Source: Geosiphon pyriformis (Eukaryota > Glomeromycota > Glomeromycetes > Archaeosporales > Geosiphonaceae). Taken from it: a stretch of DNA of 64,000 nt. The DNA lies in NCBI GenBank assembly GCA_016748015.1, contig JAAOMT010000608.1, positions 124,001 through 188,000 of the forward strand. Reading direction: 5' to 3'. The notes beneath the pieces were generated by a model. The model saw only the letters and a list, made by a program, of their open reading frames with translations, was not told where the DNA came from and made no database searches. Positions 35,876 to 47,674 of this stretch are shown piece after piece. The position numbers and the translations under genes were made by a program. Numbering within the stretch: position 1 is the first letter of the stretch; every line of letters starts with the position of its first letter.

Positions 35876-37135
35876 TTAAGAGTTATCTAAATATAATAGA
35901 TAGCATAAATAATGTAGTGTTAAAGAAGAGCATAAACTTTATTAATGATTAATGATAGATGTAATATCTTACCTTCAGGCAAATAGACTAATTCTTTTAA
36001 AAGTAAAGTAATTTGATGTAAATTTGTAATACACTGTATATTAAATTAATGAATCAATATAAAATAGATAAACTAACCTTCAGAAAAATTAACCATCTGT
36101 GCAGTTAAAAGACGACTTGTATAAACTGCTCCTGGATGAATGCGCGTTGGCGTTGTCGAGGATTTTGTTATTTCGTCGTGTTTCTTAGTTTTTTTCAGAT
36201 ATTGAATATATTTTGAAAATCTTCCTAAAGGTTTTGTTGTCATCACGCATTTATCTGATTCTAAAAATTGTAAAATTAACATTTCTGCACCGCATTTAGC
36301 TGATTCTACAAACTGTAGAATTTCATCTTTAGACTTCTCATTTTTGAACCGCCTGTACATCTCCATAAGGCTCCACAACTTATCCGCAACTTTATAGGCA
36401 GTAGGACGATTCTTAGGATTAACATCCCAACACTTTTTCATTATTTTAGCAATTGAAGGTGGGATAAGTGGGGAGGTAATCGTAGGTCTAGCCCCATTTA
36501 AAATAGCCATTATAAGAATTTGATCATGTTCACAATCATGAAAGGGAGGCTTTCCTGTTGCTAATTCCCATAATAGCATGGCAAAACTATAAATATCACC
36601 AGCCGAAGTAAACTTTTCTCCTCTTAAAACTTCTGGTGGAATGTACGGAATCGATCCATATATCTTTTTTTCCGATGCCACTGTTGTTACTTCATTGTTT
36701 ACTGGTTGACATAATCCGAGGTCCCCAATTTGTGTGTTAGCGAAACTAGATTCATATTGTAGGATGTTGCCCGAGTGTAGGTCACGATGAACCATACCAG
36801 AAGAATGAATTGAAAAAAGTCCTTGGGCTATAGAATGCGCGATCCCTAATTTATCAGACCAACTCGTAGAATGAAAATTTGTTGATAAATATTTTCGCAT
36901 GTCTCCATGTTCAGCAAACTCCATCACAATTCCATACTCGAGTGTTTCAGCGTTTTGCGTAATCCCAAATATTGAAGAGATATAATCTAAGTCTTTACCG
37001 TTTTTATTGATAAACATAGCTCTTTGAATATTTAACTATAAACACAGTGTAAAAAGTAAATAATTAATATAAATAATTAAACAATAATATACAGTAAATA
37101 AATAAATAAATAATAGTAAATATGAATTTTATATA

Positions 37136-37172
<37 letters not shown>

Positions 37173-37635
37173 TAATTACCTCTTTAAACACTTCTGAACT
37201 GCTCGTTTTTATAATTTTTATTGCTACTTGCATCCCTTTGCTATGTTCCCATCTTTTATATTCCATTTCACCATGATGTTTTATAGTTGCTACATCAATT
37301 AATCCATCAATTAGGGTTGCTTTATAAATTATACCGAATCCTCCTTTAGCAATTTTATTGATATTCGACAAACGGTCCCATGGAATCCAAGAATAGTAAT
37401 TCAATCTAGCATATTCATTATAATACTTAATAGGTGGAAGATAGATTGGATTCTTAATGATTTCATCAACTACTTTATTGCCGCTTGAAAAGTTGTGATA
37501 AAGTTTTTCAAAAAATAGGAACCAGCATGTAGCGCAGTGATTCGGTTTATTTTTTAGAATACTCTCTTGACAAAGTTTACATTCGTTGCAATTATGAACT
37601 TCTGGACGAGTTCTTTTAACTTCTTTATTTTCCAT
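35876..37635 (-). CDS. Tyrosine-kinase-like protein kinase, Glomeromycotina type
   Basis: Minus-strand exons 37635-37180, 37035-36078, 35993-35973 and 35886-35876; phases close to 481 aa. The N-terminus has a CxxC...CxxC region (CNECKLC, CATCW) and the block FSSGN...DEII...WIPWDRL typical of this fungal kinase group. The catalytic domain shows GGFGIIYKA, VAIK (Lys about 140), HRDLHSGNIL (Asp about 237), IGDLGLC with Leu for Phe in the metal motif, YIPPEVL, DIYSFAMLLWEL and a final Arg in NRPTA. The canonical residues are present, so it is probably active. The C-terminus has HPGAVYTSRLL, a family signature. The last two exons are only 21 and 11 nt; if they are not used, the protein ends just after SEG at 36073. 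The first intron carries an (AAT)n repeat close to its donor. Confidence 0.88.
37137..37171. repeat. (AAT)n microsatellite in kinase intron
   Basis: About twelve AAT units within the 144-bp first intron of the kinase gene, starting eight bases inside the donor side. Length changes here would alter the intron size. Confidence 0.85.
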
Positions 37636-40600
37636 GATTAACTTTATGTAAATAAAAATAAAATTGAATAGGCTATTTTTCGAATAGGTTTTTTAAAAAG
37701 AACAAGGTTTTGTTTAGAAACTAATTTTTTAAAGGTAGTTAGTATTTATGTTATTTCCCTGTGTTCACATTAATTTATTCATCAAACTATGATTCGCTAC
37801 AAATCATACTGTCTCATTTGTAGAACCACAACAAAAGTAATACCGATTAAAACTATTTAGATTTTGTGTCATGCATGAAAAAATATCATACTGCTGAAAT
37901 TCTTTATCGTGTTTCTAAATTTCAAAAAAGACCAACAGATTAATGTTATTTTTGTTTACCTTTGATCTTCTATTTATTCTCTCCGCCACCCTTTTATTTA
38001 TCCACCGTTATATTACCATTCTGCCGAAACTTATTCATCTATTCACTAAAAACTTTAAGAAGAAGTACTTCCAATAAGTGCATGTCCATCGCCATTATAA
38101 CTAGGACTGTAATATATATTTGTTATAATTAAGGCAATTATGAATTATAAAAAAAAATATAAATTTGAAGAAATATATTTTAATTTAATATTCTTTTTAA
38201 TTAAGCTTTATTTCAATTACTAACAAATAGTTTATTTTAATAACATAAAAAAAACCACTTTTTATTAATCAATAACCAATCTTTATTATAAATTTAAATT
38301 TAAATATTACTTTAATATCGCTTGAAATTGTATTATAATATTATTTTATATATATAATGAATTTTTTCAATTTTTGATGGATTAAAATGATTTGAACGTT
38401 AATCAAAAATTAATGTGAATTTTCTTAACTGAAAATCACAAAAAACAACAAGTTTTATGATATTATGCAAAAAATTAAATATATTCATTATTTAGGAAAA
38501 AAATTTATAATAATTTACTATATAAAAATTATTTGCCATTTTTAATAAAATTAGTGAGATAAAATAATTAAAATATTAATATTAATTTTTCCAAAAAAAA
38601 AAGTTTTAAATAACAAATAGCAATAAAATTATAAAATCGTTTTTTTAAGAAAATTCAAATTAGAATATATTTAAAATTTAATATTTGTTTATCTTTCATT
38701 ACCTTTTTTCATTAATTAAACTTGAATTAAAATAATTTCGCTGAATTTTTACAAGGTAAAAAGAAATATATAATATATTGAATGATAGCTATTAAACCTT
38801 TATATCATTTTCAAAAATAATCTATTAAGTATAAATTAGAAAAAATAATTCAATTAATTAATTACTTGTCATGGACTATAATCGAAGGGAAATTAGTTTT
38901 AAATAATTACACATATTCAAAGTTTAGCATATTAATTAAATCAAAAATTATTCAATATGCTTTGAAGTTAATTACTAGAATTAAATATAATTAGTTTATA
39001 TGCTATTTGAAATTCTGAAAACTAAATATATAATAAATATTTCCATGTTTTGATAAACTCTATTACAATCTCATAATTATGTGTTTTATAATCATTTTTA
39101 TTAAAGAAATATATAATAAATTTCCAAATTAGCTTTTGAGAAATTATTTTTGAACAAGAAAAAACCAATAAAATAAAAATATAATAAATAAAACATTTGA
39201 AATCGAATGAATATTCTCATTATTTATTTCATGAATCTTATTACAAAATCTTTTATATTTTAACTTCAAACGATATATAGTATCTGAGTTGCTTTTATGA
39301 TAAATTTAAATTGGAGAATTTTATCAAGATCTTTTATTCTACACTTTGACTTTAGTTATTCTTTTAGTAGGGGAAAACCTTCTATTACTTAAAACTCTAA
39401 CACAAAATGGTAATTATAAACCCTTAAAAGGATTTCACAATGAGGTGAACAATTTTAATTTTTAAAAAAGTATTGATCACTGAAATAAATACAAAGAATA
39501 ACCATTTTTATTTGCAAAAATGTCTTTTTTTTTATACATAACAGAACTTAGAAAATCTGAAATTTTTTATCATATACTTTTTTTATATAATAAAACACAC
39601 TTTAAAAAAGTTAAAATAAATAATTTTTTAATATTTCAAGTAATTTTTTTAGTGTTATAACTAGTTGTATTATATTAAAACTTTTGAAAAAAAATTTGAA
39701 CAAATATATTTAGATTGTACTTATTAAAAAAACTTTGATTATTTATTGTTGTCAATTCAATTAAATTGAAAACAATTTATAAAACACAAAACATTTATTA
39801 TATATTGTATACTAAGAAAACTTTTTTTTTAGGTTTAATTAAAGCAAATATTAAAAAAATATTCTTAATTTTTTTATAATAATTAAGAAAACAAAAACTT
39901 AAAAAGTTTTTTTAATTATAAAAGTGGGTTTTAAATCAGAAAATTAAAGATTTTTATAAAACATCTTTTTTGGCTAAAGTTAAACATACTTTATTCATTA
40001 TTTTCTTGATTATATGTTTAACAAAATATCTAATTATTATTTTTAAATTTAAAGAAGTTTTAAATACAGCTGTTGTCAAAACTGGAATTTTGAAAAAATG
40101 TTTTATTGGTAAAAACATAACGCTAATCTAATTTATTAAATCTGTGTTATATGTCCGAGTTTTTATTTATTTTAATATATTTTTATTGAAAAACTAAAAA
40201 AAAACCTTGTATTTTTAAAAACTCAAATTTAGAGTTTTGTTTTAAATCTTTTGTAATATTGTGGGTTCTTTAATACAAAATATGGATTCTTTGAAACAAA
40301 TGTGATTAAACCTAATAATGTTTCTTTGAAAAAACCTGTGTGAATATTGTTAATGATCTGTATATATTTTCTTAAAAAAATGATTGAATTATTTACTTCA
40401 AAGTTGGTACATGTTTGTGCTATATTGAATGTATTGGCTTGTACGCAGACTGAGTACCTTGTGAATTCTGATGAAGCTCCTGTTTATTGGTATGGTAAAA
40501 AAAAAAATTTATAATCTTTAAAGTTTAGTTGTCTCAAGTATTGATCAGTTGAGGTGGCTGGTCCTGTGTAAAAAGTGCATGAGCTGACTTTAATATGGAG

Positions 40601-40836
40601 CATGTAGATTTTGGATGTATTTAAATAGCAGTTGGATCACACCATGTTAAAGCAATTAAAATAAATAAATAAATAAATAGATCAAGTAATTTTTAATGAT
40701 CAACATATAAAACGATCACTTTCAGGCTTGGCAAAAATTTTATTAGTGTGCGAGAAATCACACAATTTCGAACTTTGCGAAATATCTCCAAGTAAAATAA
40801 GTGAATTTACATCTGAAAGATCATCAATCTGGAAAT
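37636..40836. other. AT-desert intergenic region
   Basis: From 38100 to 40380 almost only A and T. A 300-base island of mixed composition at 40400-40680 ends in (AAAT)n and may be an old retroelement. No gene seen. Confidence 0.6.
40400..40680 (+). repeat. Possible SINE/LINE remnant ending in (AAAT)n
   Basis: An island of non-AT-desert sequence that ends with GGATCACACCATG...GCAATTAAAATAAATAAATAAATAAATAG. The tail of AAAT units is typical of retroelement 3' ends. No reading frame, no polymerase III box and no target duplication were found, so this is a weak call. Confidence 0.25.
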
Positions 40837-42286
40837 ATGGAGAAAAATTATATTGACATAAATGAGAATTTCAAAAAAGATACGATTGATACACCAATTG
40901 TTATTGTTGACGATTTGACCTTTTCCTGGCCTTCGAAGACAGAACAAAAGCTCAAGTCGGTTCCTTTTTACGTTACTCAGGAAACAGTAATGCCCGTCGT
41001 TTTTATTGACGACTTGGCTTTTCAAAAGAGGAAAGAATATCAGAGACCACGAGTTATTTCATCTTTATATGAAAATTCCAGCATTTATGATATTGACTCA
41101 ATTTACAAAGGGAACCAACATTTTTCGAGCGATTCGAATTTTTCGCATGTGCAACAAAACGACAATTCAACCAATCCTTCGGATGAGGAAAATTCTGCAG
41201 CATCACCCGATCCAGAATCGGCTGATGATATACCGATTTTGTTTATCGATGATTTATCATACTTTCAACAAATAGATGCTAAGAAATCATCTTTTCATTC
41301 GAAAAGAAATCCACAAAACTATAACAGTGCATTCAGGTTCGCTGCAAAGAAATTAAGAGACATTAACCCAAAAGTGTTCTCAGCTAGAAAATTTAAACAC
41401 CCGAACCGACGAAATTATGAACTCGTAAATGAATTGGCATACTTCATCAATGAACGTCAAAGAATATTTTTAAAGAAATCTCGAGGGGAAAAGCCACCAT
41501 TCACAAATGACTTTGCTTTAGCAACTTATCGCTTTACGAATGTGAGTCAATTCTTTTATTCGTGCCTCATTTAAGCAATTCAAATTCTATAGTTTTATCA
41601 AAATCTAGGTTTTCCGTGAAGACGATCGAGCCTCGAGGATTATATTCAACCTACTTTCCAAAAACACCCTAGATGATCTAAACTACATTCCAAATCTCAT
41701 TCTTCACCGATTAGTCTCTAGACCAATTATTAATGAAAGCTTAGGTTATGTGACCAATATAAAAAAGGCATGGAAAGCTATGGAGAGGCGCCAAAAGAGA
41801 GGGCTCCCAATTAGCACTTCTGCTTTCCAATCCACCTTATCATGGAAAGAAAGATATGAACAATGGCTGAAAGTCTTTGAGAATGGAAATGATCTTTTTC
41901 AAGCCATAATTGAAAGGAATCCAAAGCCGACTCTTGCAGATGCGTATATAGTATTACTTGATGACAAACGTATACCACAAATCGGGACATTTACAGCATG
42001 GCAGATAGCTGCTGACATGTATATGATGAACTTAATCACTTATGGGGAAAATAAAGATTATGCTGTATTAGGTCCAGGGGCACGGCAAGGGCTCAAATTA
42101 TTTGGTAATATTTCTCTTAGTTGCCTTCTTAAAAAGGTGAATCAAAAGCTTGGTAATCACTTTCAAGGGCGGAAGCTTAAGGGGTTGGATTTAGAGCATA
42201 TGCTGTGTGAATTCCAAAAGTACAAGAAAGTAATAAATGGCGAGTTTTCTGGATTACGTTTGTTGGAAACTGTGGATCGAAAGTAA
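40837..42286 (+). CDS. 5-hmdU DNA kinase helical-domain-like protein with three SUMO-interaction-like motifs
   Basis: Two exons, 40837-41541 and 41609-42286 (phase 0), 460 aa; start at the first ATG of the frame. Residues about 205-400 match my recollection of the helical domain found in phage 5-hydroxymethyl-deoxyuridine DNA kinases and related thymine-hypermodification proteins: AYFINERQRIFLKKSRGEKPPF, then FTNVFREDDRAS, a SWKERYEQWLKVF block, GTFTAWQIAADM and GPGARQGL (about 390-397). In phages these proteins act on modified thymine in DNA; the role in a fungus is unknown, and no kinase P-loop is visible here. The N-terminal 180 residues are polar and probably disordered, with three copies of P-[IV]-[VL]-[IF]-[VI]-DDL-x-[FY] at residues 20, 53 and 133, which look like SUMO-interaction motifs. 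The protein may be nuclear, but I see no clear localisation signal beyond basic stretches near 165-190. Confidence 0.7.
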
Positions 42287-43159
42287 TTTGATCTCATATG
42301 GAAAGTTTCAGTTCTGCTTTAAAAATTATACTAGTTTAATTTCATTTAGTAGGTTTTCACAATTAATAATTACAAAGAATTTTGGTTGTATATAGTAATT
42401 TGAAAGATTCCTATTCCCAATTTTCTTTCAATTCATTTTCATATTTTTAATTTGATTATTGATGTCAATTAAGCTTAATTAGGATTATAAATCTTGCAAT
42501 TTAGGTTATTGGATAAGTTAGCATTATGAAAAGATCATATTACACGTTAACAAAAAAACCAATCACACTACCCAAATTTGATGATCAATACTTATAAAAG
42601 TTAAAAATTAATACTATTGGTGATGGTAATCTTACAACATTTTTGGGAATATTTTTAATTCTTTTAAATCAGGCTTCTTTCTTTCCATCATTTTTTTAAT
42701 TTTCTGAAAAATTTCAACATAATTAATTATCTATCGAAAACAAAACCAAGATGTTCATTTTTATTAAAAATCTACCCTATACAAAAACCTTCCTCCGATC
42801 CTTTGGCATGTGGGAAATTTGTCTTTCACCACAATACCAGTGTTCAAAGTATTAAAAACAACTCCCAGCCATTTGATCAGTGAATTCTAATTATCATTTT
42901 GGGGTATTTTTGAATCATTTTTCTTATAGACATTTCGTTTTCTGTGTTCTATCCTCAATTTTGGATATTATCCTATATAGTTTAGATCCCGAATGGACTT
43001 CATCCAATAACGTAATAAAACGTATCCTTGGAATGATGGAATGATGGAATGGAGATCATATTCAATTGGGAAAGTGATACACAACGAAATCTCCTATTGT
43101 GCGCCATCTTTTAAGCACTCACCAATCCCTATGGAAAATTTATCCGTTCCATTTTTAAA
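42287..43159. other. Intergenic region
   Basis: The spacer separates two plus-strand genes. AT-rich, with a short duplication GGAATGATGGAATGATGGAATGG at 43028-43050. No gene seen. Confidence 0.6.
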
Positions 43160-45014
43160 ATGACTGAACCACCACAAAGCGGTTTACATAAACCAATAAT
43201 TGGCGATACTTTAGAATTTATCAAATCAGTAGGTTCTTGGTCAAGGGCAGTGGCTAAACAAGGGGATGTAATACGAGCAGATATTCGTTTTCTTAATGGC
43301 ATCCAAAGTGACACGGTCTATCATCTTTGCGGAGCCGAAGCCTTAAAAGCCTTCTATGATGAAGAAAATGTTGAACGCGGGAAAATACGTTCACCTTTTG
43401 ATGCGTACATGTTTAACAATTCACTCAATATCGTGCCTAAATTGAATGGAGAGGCTCATAAAGTTCGCAAAGGTTGAAATCCATGAAGAATGTCGAGCTT
43501 TTTCTTTCTGCAGAATGTAAGAGCTAAATTCATTACTCAATTAATTTTGATCCATCGAAAAACTTAGGAATCATATTGCAAGTTATCCATTCCCCAGAAA
43601 GTATTGATAGATTTCTTCAAACTGTGAGCGCTTTGAGTGATGGTTTGATCGAAGAACTAAGATCGAAAATTGTGGAAGAAACACCATCCAAGATTTTATT
43701 TAATGATTTTATTCGAAAGTTCGTTGCTCGATTCACAGTAAGATTTCTCTTCAGTTGGGAAGAAGACGAAGAATTTATTCGGAAACAATTCGAAGTGATT
43801 ACGGATATATCATGTGATATTTTCATTGTCTATAATTTAAGTTAACTGCATGCTTTTTTAATCTTTAAAAATACCAAGCATATTTATATATCAAAATTTG
43901 CAGCAACTCCAATTGATATTCCTTTCACGCGATTCCATGATGGAATTAAAATTGTCAAATGGTTCTTAGAGTTTTCAAAAGCACGTTTAAAGGAACACCG
44001 TCAGAATCCTGAAGACTATAAAGATACAATGAAGCTTCTGGCCACGGCGAAGCCAGAGCTTACTGATGAAGAAGTGATAATAGAAACCCAGCATCTGATT
44101 TTTGCGCTAAATGGGATTTCTTCAGTTATCAGCGGGGCTATTATGTTACTTTCTCGTGAGGAAAATCAAGGTATTTCATATTTAACTGACTTGAAATAGA
44201 AGATTATTTATATTAATTTGGCTTTTAATATTTAAGGGCAATTTGCTAAATTTTTACAAGAGGTTCAAGAAAACCTATCCTTCTTGAAACATGTTGATAA
44301 ACTCTCGTTTACAGGAAAATATATCGAACAAAAACTTCCATATACACGTTTTGTGGTTCAAGAAACATTGCGCTTTTATCCTGTTGTTCTACTACAAATT
44401 GGTAAAGTTTTGTTCATTTTAAAGACCATGATGCACAATTATTTATGAACTGATCTTCCCGAATAATTTTAGGAAATGCTGTAAGAGATTTTACAGTAAA
44501 AGGCTACAAAATTCCAAAAGATAGTATAGTTATTGCAGCGTTATGGGCAAATGGTATTCGACCAAATTTCAAATCGAACTCGTTTCTTTGATTATCAGAC
44601 TTCGGAACTCAAACCTTGACAACTTTGTAACATTGTAGGATTCGATGAAAAAATATACAATAATCCGATGGTATTTCGGCCTGAACGATATGAAAGTGAA
44701 ATAAAAAATACTACATCTGGTTACGAGTGGACTAGCTTTGGTGGTGGGGATCCATTTAAAACTCATAAATGGTAAAGAAAATTTCCTTTGTCCATTTTTC
44801 TTTTGGCTAAATGTTTCTCATTTACATTAATCCTGGTTTATGATCAATTAGCGCGGCTCAACCTGCAGTACTTGATATGTGTTCATACATTGTAGCTCGT
44901 CTATTCGCAGAATTCGAGTTTGAGCTTATCGACAAATTTCAGGAATTCGATTTATCGAGTACCTTCCCTAGACCAAAAGAAGAACTTCCTATTTTGGTCA
45001 GGAACAGAAAATAA
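43160..45014 (+). CDS. Cytochrome P450 (second), no membrane anchor, Cys codon split by intron
   Basis: Seven exons: 43160-43472, 43568-43840, 43904-44170, 44237-44401, 44473-44553, 44639-44771 and 44852-45014. Phases close to 464 aa. Landmarks are HKVRKGI (C-helix), ETLRFYP (ExxR), FRPERYE, and the heme loop FGGGDPFKTHKC, whose Cys codon is TG|C across the sixth intron. There is no N-terminal hydrophobic anchor, so it may be soluble or the true start may lie upstream. The I-helix reads FALNGISSV and lacks the usual acidic-Thr pair, which would fit an enzyme that does not use the classic proton relay (peroxygenase-like or dehydratase-like). That is inference. The fungal heme loop with a long insertion (FGGGxxxxxxC) resembles CYP152- and CYP7/8-type loops more than the common one. 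Substrate unknown. Confidence 0.88.
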
Positions 45015-46102
45015 ATAAAATTTCTAACAGTTGGCTGATTTTCAAACATTCCAGAATAAAATGCATATCTCGTATTATTAAATATAATTGAAGGCTAATG
45101 CTTTTAATTTTCCCCTCAACGTTTTAAACTCGACATAAAGGAAAAGTAAGTTTGACAAATACCGCTTCCTCTTCGACAAAAAACAATCTAGCTCAGAACA
45201 AGATTCAACAAACATATGATGTTTCAGTTAAAACATTGGGGTGATGGGCTGTTTTCCGAAAGGTGGTTATTGTTAAAACAATGAAAGGAAATTAATTCTA
45301 TTCAATGAAAAATGGACACAAAACTTTTGAAAATGATCAACAGCCACAATTCACGCAAAAGGCCAACAAGGTTTGTCAGTTTAGAAGATCAAAGTAATTT
45401 TGAATCTTTGATAGTGTTATCTAAGACACAAAATTATCCGTGACAATGATACAGAATTCATTTGTAAATAGCAAAGTTTTACTACTTTTTTGAATAAATA
45501 TATGTTAAAAAGATTGATAAAGTGGTAATAATTTGAGAAAGTCATTTGTGTTATTTTGAATTTAAACATGTAAATTTTTGAAAAAACAAAATAGTTCAAA
45601 TAGAACATTTTGACATTAGTCATAAAAAACATATAATAAGATGAAAATTTCGAAAAAATAAAATTTTAATAATTTCATATTAAATAGCTTAATAGACTTT
45701 TAATTTTAAGAATGATTGTAGTGAATTTTAAATAAAATAAAAAAACCAAAAAAATTTATAATATATCTTAAATACTAAAAAAAAATTTACCATAAATTTT
45801 AATATTTCTGTAAAAAAATAAAAACAATTAAGCCTCAATATAATAATTGCTTTATTATTACAATATATAAAAAATAAATTTAATAAATTTACCAAATAAT
45901 AAATTTTTGGACTTAATGCTAATTATTAACAATTTTTATAAAAATAAATTTAAAGTTAAATACAATAATAATTAATCTTAAAATTAAAAATAAATAAATA
46001 AATAAATACAGCAATTATTTTTAAAAACAAAACATTTATTAGAAAAAGATTTAAAATATGAATCGATTAATCTATAAACATTATAATTTTAATATATACA
46101 AT
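45015..46102. other. AT-rich intergenic region
   Basis: AT desert from 45640 to 46100 adjoining the Tc1/mariner insertion. A frame at 45417-45632 (-) is Phe/Ile/Tyr-rich and not supported. Confidence 0.6.
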
Positions 46103-46104
46103 TA

Positions 46105-46133
46105 CAGTCCTCCCGAAAAGTAATGGCGGGGTA
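46105..46133 (+). repeat. Tc1/mariner terminal inverted repeat, left
   Basis: 29 bases beginning CAGTCCTCCCGAAAAGTAAT. They match the reverse complement of the right end (47395-47423) at 27 of 29 positions, and a target TA precedes. Confidence 0.95.
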
Positions 46134-46226
46134 TTTTTTTTATTTTTATTTTTTTTATACATAATAATTTCTGTTTAAATTTTAATATTTAATAGATATA
46201 TAAGTAAATAATATATATGCAGAAAA

Positions 46227-47245
46227 TTAATATTTAGTATGTCCTCCTTTTACACTAATACAATCTTGAATTCGATTTTGCATACTAGTAATACAGTTAA
46301 GAATGGCCTCATTAGACAGATTATTCCATTCTTCTTCTACTATTGTAATAAAAATCGCTTGAGAGATATTTTTTTGTGTGCTATTATTGCTTTGACTTTT
46401 TTCTCAACATTTCGTTTAAGAATAGCCCAAATATTCTCAATTGGATTGAGATCTGGACTATATGATGGCCAAGACAAAACGCGATTTGGCAGTTGCATCT
46501 CAAGATCTGCGCGAACATCTTTTGAAGTATGCTTTGGATCGTTATCATGCTGGAAAATTCAACGTTGTCGTCCATATATGCTAGTTGCATTGTAATATAA
46601 ATTCTCATTGAGAATTTTACGATAAAGATGTCGGTCCATATTTTCTGTAAAGATGCACATTCCAACTTTTCCATATGCACAAATTGCTCCCCACATATGA
46701 AGTTTAAATGGATGTTTTACCATTGGTGCAATAGGTTTACCCGAATGAGACCAAGCTAAGCAAAGTATTTCGAAACATTTGTAAAGTTGTTTCATCTGAA
46801 AATACTACTTTGTGCTAATTATAATTAGAATGTTCTTGAGCCCATACTAATCGGTTTTGTTTGACTTGTTCGGTGAGTAGAGGTACACGTCTTGGTAAAA
46901 CAGCTGTATAACCAAGCCTAGAAAGTTCATCGCGAATAGTCTGTTCACTTATTTCAATCTCAAAATATGTTTTTGCAAGTTGTGCCTTGATTTCAATTGC
47001 TGTAGTAAAGTGATTTCGATTTACGATTTTCCAATCTGGCGACGCATTTTTGGTAAAGTTTTTCGTGGACGACCTGCACGATGAATTGCTCGAATTTGAC
47101 CATTTTTACGAAGTTGTCCTATATATCGTTCACAAGAGCGAAGAGGAACATTTGTTTTTCGAGATATTTCGGTTGGACTTCGATAACCTTGTTGCCAAAA
47201 TCTCTTAACGACTTCACGATTGAATTTTACAGGATTATATTTCAT
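46227..47245 (-). pseudogene. Tc1/mariner transposase pseudogene
   Basis: Reading from the ATG at 47245, the N-terminus has a helix-turn-helix (SPTEISRKTNVPLRSCERYI) and a GRPRK DNA-contact motif. The catalytic triad survives in pieces: VVFSDET, FQHDNDPKH and SPDLNPIENIW. Breaks are a frameshift near 47035, a TAG after NYN (about 46821), a frameshift near 46760, a TGA before IFQHDN (about 46568), and a two-base CT duplication near 46363. Both stops stand where related transposases have Trp, so each is a single G-to-A change. The tail ends at a TAA at 46227. I count 35 residues between the second Asp and the Glu, against 34 in classic Tc1. Confidence 0.92.
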
Positions 47246-47394
47246 TACAAGAAATAAAACGCGTTATTGATCAAAACAATTTTGTTTTAAAAAATAAAAA
47301 TAGTAGCATGGAATGTATGCGCGTACAAATTATTACTTAAAATGTCTTAACAATAGCTGATCGGACCATAATAAGAATTACGCGCCGCAAGAGT

Positions 47395-47423
47395 TACCCC
47401 GCCATTACTTTTCGGGGGTACTG
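47395..47423 (-). repeat. Tc1/mariner terminal inverted repeat, right
   Basis: Reverse complement begins CAGTACCCCCGAAAAGTAAT. It is followed by the TA duplication at 47424-47425. Confidence 0.95.
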
Positions 47424-47674
47424 TAATATTACAAAATGAACTGAAAAAGAAAAGCTTTAAATAATACTTGTAAACATTGTTTGATTAAAAAAGCCAATTT
47501 TTGATTATTCAGCAGATTCAGTAAACCCTATCAATACTAAATTCTGAAAAATTAAAAAGTCACTCTTTTTCTTTGTCTTTGTAGACTTTTATTATAGATA
47601 AAAATTTACTGGTTTCAATTCATAATTTTTAAAGAAATCAAATATGAAACTTGATAATTCATTTGTTTGGGTAT

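Larger units (their letters stand above)
46105..47423 (-). mobile_element. Tc1/mariner-type DNA transposon, inactive
   Basis: 1,319-bp element with 29-bp terminal inverted repeats starting CAGT and a TA duplication on each side (46103-46104 and 47424-47425). It contains one transposase gene on the minus strand, interrupted by several frameshifts and stops. It stands out from the surrounding AT desert by composition. The size and ends are typical of Tc1-like elements. The ends are well preserved, so it could in principle be mobilised by a related active transposase. Confidence 0.95.

Noticed and set aside
46384-46680. 98-codon minus-strand frame within the transposon
   Set aside because: It is an out-of-frame shadow of the transposase catalytic region; the true frame carries FQHDND and PDLNPIEN.
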